Shown in pieces: positions 6,542-9,854 of a DNA stretch of 9,854 bases. The notes under the pieces were generated by a model. That model did not search any database and was not told the origin of the DNA. It saw only the letters and a list, made by a program, of their open reading frames with translations. The first letter of the stretch is position 1, and every line of letters begins with the position of its first letter. Both the position numbers and the translations under genes were made by a program. The DNA is taken from positions 1-9,854 of the forward strand of contig CAZFKN010000108.1 in NCBI GenBank assembly GCA_964519805.1. The letters are read 5' to 3'. The DNA is from DASQPE01 sp964519805. Its GTDB lineage: Bacteria > Gemmatimonadota > Gemmatimonadetes > Gemmatimonadales > GWC2-71-9.

Positions 6542-6604
6542 GCGGGCCTGCCGGCCCGCCGCCGCAGTCCGGGAATGGTGTTCCCGGGCGAACCTCCGCC
6601 CGGG
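6542..6604 (+). promoter_or_regulatory. Cluster of three strong hairpins in the leader of the SusC-like gene, two mutually exclusive
   Basis: Hairpin A: GCGGGCC (6542-6548) pairs with GGCCCGC (6553-6559) around a 4-base loop. Hairpin B: CCGGGAA (6569-6575) pairs with TTCCCGG (6581-6587) around 5 bases. Hairpin C: CCCGGGCG (6583-6590) pairs with CGCCCGGG (6597-6604) around 6 bases. All stems are perfect. B and C share 6583-6587 and cannot form together. They lie 63-125 bases before the start codon and could be 5' UTR regulation or a terminator of upstream transcription. No U-tract follows. Confidence 0.4.
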
Positions 6605-6666
6605 GGCAGATGGTCCGCCAGGACCAGTCGTTCGTGTCGTTCACGTTTCCACGTTGCGGAGGAGGC

Positions 6667-9600
6667 ATGATACCAGGTCTTCGTCGGTTCTTAGTTGGCG
6701 TGGCGGCCGCCGCGCTGTTGCCCGCGGGTCTCGCGGCGCAGCAACCTGCCGTCATCACCGGACACGTCACCAACGCCTCGGGCACGCCGCTGTCGGGCGC
6801 CCAGGTGACGGTCCAGCAGTTGGGGATCGGCGCGACGTCGCGGGGAGACGGGTCGTATACCGTCCTCGTGCCGGCGGCGCGCATCCCGACCGGCCAGGTG
6901 ACGGTCACCGCCCGACTGATCGGCTACAAGCTCGGCACCACCCAGGTTTTGCTGGACGGGGGGTCGGCCACGGCCGACTTCGCGCTGGCGGACAACCCGC
7001 TGCAGCTGGGTGAAGTCGTGGTCACGGGCGCGGGCACCGAGGCGTCGACGGATGCGCTGGGCACCGTGCGCAATTCCATCGATGCGCCCGCGATTCAGAA
7101 GGCGAACGAGCAGAACCTGGTGAACGCACTGGCGGCGAAGGCGCCGAACGTCGCGATCACCTCGTCCTCCGGTGATCCGGGCTCCTCGGCCTACATCCAG
7201 ATCCGCGGCATCACCAGCATCAACTCGTCGGACGGGCAGCCGCTGTTCGTGGTCGACGGTGTCCCGGTGGACAATTCGACGACCTACAACAATCCGGCGC
7301 AGCAGGCCCTGAACGGCGGCAATATCATGCCGCCGAATCGTTTGTTGGACCTGAACCCGGACGACATCGAGAACGTCGAGATCCTGAAGGGTGCCAGCTC
7401 GGGCGCGATCTACGGGTCGCGGGCCGGGCAGGGCGTCGTTCTGATCACGACCAAGAAGGGGCGGCCGGGGCAGACCAAGTACTCGCTCCGCAGCTCGTTC
7501 TCGGTGGATGAGCACACCCAGCTGCCGGCGCTCCAGACCCAATACGGTCAGGGGTCGGGCGGCCTCGACGGGTCCTGCGCGACGCTGCACTGCCGTGCGG
7601 CCTCGACCAGCTACGGGCCCCGGCTCGCGGCCGGCACGCCGGTCTATGATCACGCCAACGAGATCTTCCACAACGGCTACACCACCGACAACAACCTCAC
7701 GGTGGCGGGCGGCAACGACCGGACCCAGTTCTTCCTGTCCGGCGGCTACAACTACAACAAGGGCATCGTCGTCGGCGACAACAATCACTATCGCCGGATC
7801 GCGGTGCGCTTCAACGGCAGTCAGCAGATCAGCGACAACCTCAAGGTCGCCGCGAACGTGGCGTACAGCAGCGGGTTCGGCGGCTTCGTGCAGAGCCGGA
7901 ACAGCACAGCGGGCCTGCTCCTCGGGGCCTGGCGGACCACGCCGGCGTTCAACAACCTGCCGTTCCTCGATCCGACGTTCGACCAGCAGCGCAGCTATCG
8001 GTTCCCGTTGCCGGGCCCGGGTGATGAGCAGGTGACCCGTGGCTACGACAACCCGTTCTTCACGGCGAACGCGACCCCGGCCACGTCCAACGTCGGCCGC
8101 ACGTTCGGTGGGATCAACGCCGACTGGAACGCCACCTCGTGGCTCAAGTTCAGCGAGGCGCTCGGTCTCGACTACACCAACGACGAGCGGTTCCAGGCCT
8201 TCGCCTGGTCCAACTCCAACGGCGCGCCGCCGTCGGGCGTCCTCGGCTTTGGGGGCGTCACCGCCGGTTACATCCGGAACCAGCAGCTCGACAACAACCT
8301 CACCGCGACGATCAGCTACAAGGCGTCGTCCGCGGTGAAGGGCACGATCACCGTCGGGCAGAACCTGAACTCCCAGGTGTTGCAGAGCCGGCAGACGCTG
8401 GGCGCGGGCCTCATCGCGCAGCAGCCGTTCAATCTCGGCAACACGGCGACGCTCAACACCCCCGCCTACGATTTCCGGACCACCATCCATCTGGAGTCGT
8501 ATTTCGCCCAGGCCACGGCCGAGATTGCTGAACAGCTCTATCTCGCCGCGGCCTTCCGCAACGATGGTGTCTCGTCGTTCGCGGCCGACAGCCGGCGTGC
8601 CTGGTTCCCCAAGGCCAGCGCGTCGTGGGTGTTCTATCGCGGTCAAGGCGCCAACCAGGGCCTCCTGACCTACGGCAAGCTCCGCGCGGCCTACGGGCAG
8701 AGCGGCACGCAGCCGACCGCGTATCTGCTTTCCAATATTTTCGCCTCTGCCACGATCAACGACGGCGGCTGGGGTCCCGCCACCGGTACCTCGGTGGCCG
8801 GCGTCGGCGGCCTCATCTCCGGCTTCAACCTGCCGTCGACGGCGCTGGGCCCGGAGCGGGTGAAGGAGTTCGAGGCGGGCGTGGATATCGGTCTGTTGAA
8901 CGACAAGGCCGACCTCAGCGTCACCCATTACCGGCAGAATTCGAGCGACGTGATCCTCCAGGTGCCGGTACCCAGCAGCACCGGGTACTTCCTGGTGCCG
9001 GCCAACGCGGCGGACCTCCAGAACCGGGGCTGGGAAGTGTCGCTCAACCTGCGGCCCGTGACCACGCGGAACTTCGCGTGGGACGTCGGGCTTCAGTGGG
9101 CCCGGAATCGCGGCCTCACGACGTCGCTACCGGCGGGCCTCCAGTTCGTGGCCTTCCCGCTTAGCGGCGGCGGCAACGGCGCCGGCCTCGCGGTCGGTGG
9201 CATCGCGCAGGTGGGCCAGCCCATCGGGGCGTACCGCGGTCTCCAGTTCGTGCGCTGCGGTCGCGGCCTGATCGTGGGTGGCGTCGATGTCGACAACACC
9301 GCGGGCCAGTGCCAGGGCGCGCCGACCGGCGCCCTGTACATCGATGCCACCGGGTATCCGGTCATCGATCCTGACAACACCTACATCCTCGGCGATCCGA
9401 ACCCCGATTGGACCGGCTCCGTGCGGACCAACTTCCGGGTCGGCAAGCTCTCCGTCGGCGGGCTGCTCGATATCCGCCATGGCGGCATCGCCTACAACGG
9501 CACCAAGGGCGCGCTCAACCAGTTCGGCACGGGGCTCAACACCGCCCAGGCCCGCGATGCCATCACCGCCGGCTCGGGCAATGTGATCTTCGGCACGAAC

Positions 9601-9854
9601 TACCAGGTCAACACCATTGCCAACGACGTCGTCGCGGGTCCGGGCGCCAACTTGGCCGTGCCGCTCGATCAGGGCTGGTGGCAGGGTGGCGCCAGCGTCT
9701 TCAACGGTCCCGACGAGTCGTTCCTGGAAGAGGGTGGTTTCGTGAAGCTGCGGGAAGTCTCGCTCGGCTACACGATCGATCAGCCGTGGGTTTCCCGCGC
9801 GCTCGGCTTCAGCAGCATCGAGCTGCGTGTGGCGGGCCGGAACCTGAAGAGCTG
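6667..9854 (+). CDS. SusC/RagA-family TonB-linked outer-membrane transporter (3' truncated by window edge)
   Basis: This is an outer-membrane beta-barrel importer that takes up glycans, peptides or other oligomers with a SusD-type lipoprotein, powered by TonB. The frame is open for 1062 codons to the window end. Residues 1-24 are a signal peptide (MIPGLRRFL, hydrophobic core, LAA/QQ). A carboxypeptidase-like regulatory domain follows (about 28-110: ITGHVTNASGTPLSGAQVTV to the LGEVVVTG strand). The plug domain (about 120-265) holds QIRGI (178-182), FVVDGVPVD and the family signature KGASSGAIYGSRAGQGVVLITTKKG (241-265). The barrel follows; FLEEGGFVKLREVSLGYTI and ELRVAGRNLKS near the edge are the usual approach to the C-terminus, so perhaps 50-80 residues are missing. 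The start is fixed by GGAGGAGG at 6658-6665 and the signal peptide. Cysteine pairs C304/C309 and C864/C882 may be loop disulfides. The substrate is unknown; a susD partner should follow. Confidence 0.95.
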   Translation, partial: MIPGLRRFLVGVAAAALLPAGLAAQQPAVITGHVTNASGTPLSGAQVTVQQLGIGATSRGDGSYTVLVPAARIPTGQVTVTARLIGYKLGTTQVLLDGGSATADFALADNPLQLGEVVVTGAGTEASTDALGTVRNSIDAPAIQKANEQNLVNALAAKAPNVAITSSSGDPGSSAYIQIRGITSINSSDGQPLFVVDGVPVDNSTTYNNPAQQALNGGNIMPPNRLLDLNPDDIENVEILKGASSGAIYGSRAGQGVVLITTKKGRPGQTKYSLRSSFSVDEHTQLPALQTQYGQGSGGLDGSCATLHCRAASTSYGPRLAAGTPVYDHANEIFHNGYTTDNNLTVAGGNDRTQFFLSGGYNYNKGIVVGDNNHYRRIAVRFNGSQQISDNLKVAANVAYSSGFGGFVQSRNSTAGLLLGAWRTTPAFNNLPFLDPTFDQQRSYRFPLPGPGDEQVTRGYDNPFFTANATPATSNVGRTFGGINADWNATSWLKFSEALGLDYTNDERFQAFAWSNSNGAPPSGVLGFGGVTAGYIRNQQLDNNLTATISYKASSAVKGTITVGQNLNSQVLQSRQTLGAGLIAQQPFNLGNTATLNTPAYDFRTTIHLESYFAQATAEIAEQLYLAAAFRNDGVSSFAADSRRAWFPKASASWVFYRGQGANQGLLTYGKLRAAYGQSGTQPTAYLLSNIFASATINDGGWGPATGTSVAGVGGLISGFNLPSTALGPERVKEFEAGVDIGLLNDKADLSVTHYRQNSSDVILQVPVPSSTGYFLVPANAADLQNRGWEVSLNLRPVTTRNFAWDVGLQWARNRGLTTSLPAGLQFVAFPLSGGGNGAGLAVGGIAQVGQPIGAYRGLQFVRCGRGLIVGGVDVDNTAGQCQGAPTGALYIDATGYPVIDPDNTYILGDPNPDWTGSVRTNFRVGKLSVGGLLDIRHGGIAYNGTKGALNQFGTGLNTAQARDAITAGSGNVIFGTNYQVNTIANDVVAGPGANLAVPLDQGWWQGGASVFNGPDESFLEEGGFVKLREVSLGYTIDQPWVSRALGFSSIELRVAGRNLKS

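Larger units (their letters stand above)
6075..6666. other. 592-base region of lower GC with no convincing gene
   Basis: Hand counts give about 55-57% GC in 6181-6240 and 6481-6540, below the flanking genes. The best open frame is on the minus strand, 6531 down to 6124 (135 codons, GTG start; ATG possible at 6441). I do not recognise its product. Its third-position GC is about 63%, no higher than the local base composition and well below that of the neighbouring genes, so it is probably non-coding or a decayed foreign gene. Nothing on the plus strand stands out until the hairpin cluster at 6542-6604 and the ribosome binding site of the next gene. No tRNA, transposase or terminal repeat was found. 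Confidence 0.5.

Noticed and set aside
4943..6666. Integration of a mobile island at the tRNA-Ser gene
   Set aside because: The tRNA is complete, no second copy of its 3' end was found downstream in the window, and there is no integrase; the following gene has host-like base composition.
6691..8928. 745-codon open frame on the minus strand across the susC-like gene
   Set aside because: It is an antisense shadow of high-GC coding sequence, rich in R, V and A repeats without motifs; the plus frame is a clear SusC family protein.

Overview
The window is high-GC bacterial chromosome that most resembles the Gemmatimonadota or a related soil lineage of the FCB group. The basis is a SusC/RagA-type TonB-linked outer-membrane protein and a Bacteroidota-style secreted C-terminal (FlgD-Ig/sorting-like) domain, both in a strongly GC3-biased genome. 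This assignment is an inference. All supported genes are on the + strand.

Layout. (1) 1-974 is the 3' part of selB, the selenocysteine-specific elongation factor, so the organism probably makes selenoproteins. (2) 1127-1561 is a small secreted protein made almost entirely of a FlgD-Ig/T9SS-CTD-like beta domain, with its own candidate sigma-70-like promoter. (3) 1568-1643 is an intergenic inverted repeat built of 7-bp units. (4) 1740-4364 is clpB, the disaggregase, overlapped by 8 bp by (5) tadA, the tRNA adenosine deaminase (4357-4824). (6) 4830-4931 is a second copy of the heptamer inverted repeat, again a few bases after a stop codon. (7) 4943-5029 is tRNA-Ser(CGA). (8) 5049-6074 is an ADP-ribosylglycohydrolase (DraG/ARH family) that starts 20 bases after the tRNA end and has no evident Shine-Dalgarno. 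(9) 6075-6666 has lower GC and no convincing gene; its end carries a cluster of hairpins. (10) 6667 to the window end is a SusC/RagA outer-membrane transporter, open to the right edge and lacking only its extreme C-terminus.

Most of the content is housekeeping: translation (SelB, TadA, tRNA-Ser) and protein quality control (ClpB). A nutrient-uptake locus begins at the right edge, where a SusD partner would be expected just beyond the window. I see no mobile element, CRISPR array or recognisable defence system. The least explained structure is the pair of heptamer-built hairpin elements, which sit at nearly the same distance after two stop codons. Next are the overlapping, mutually exclusive hairpins in front of the susC-like gene.
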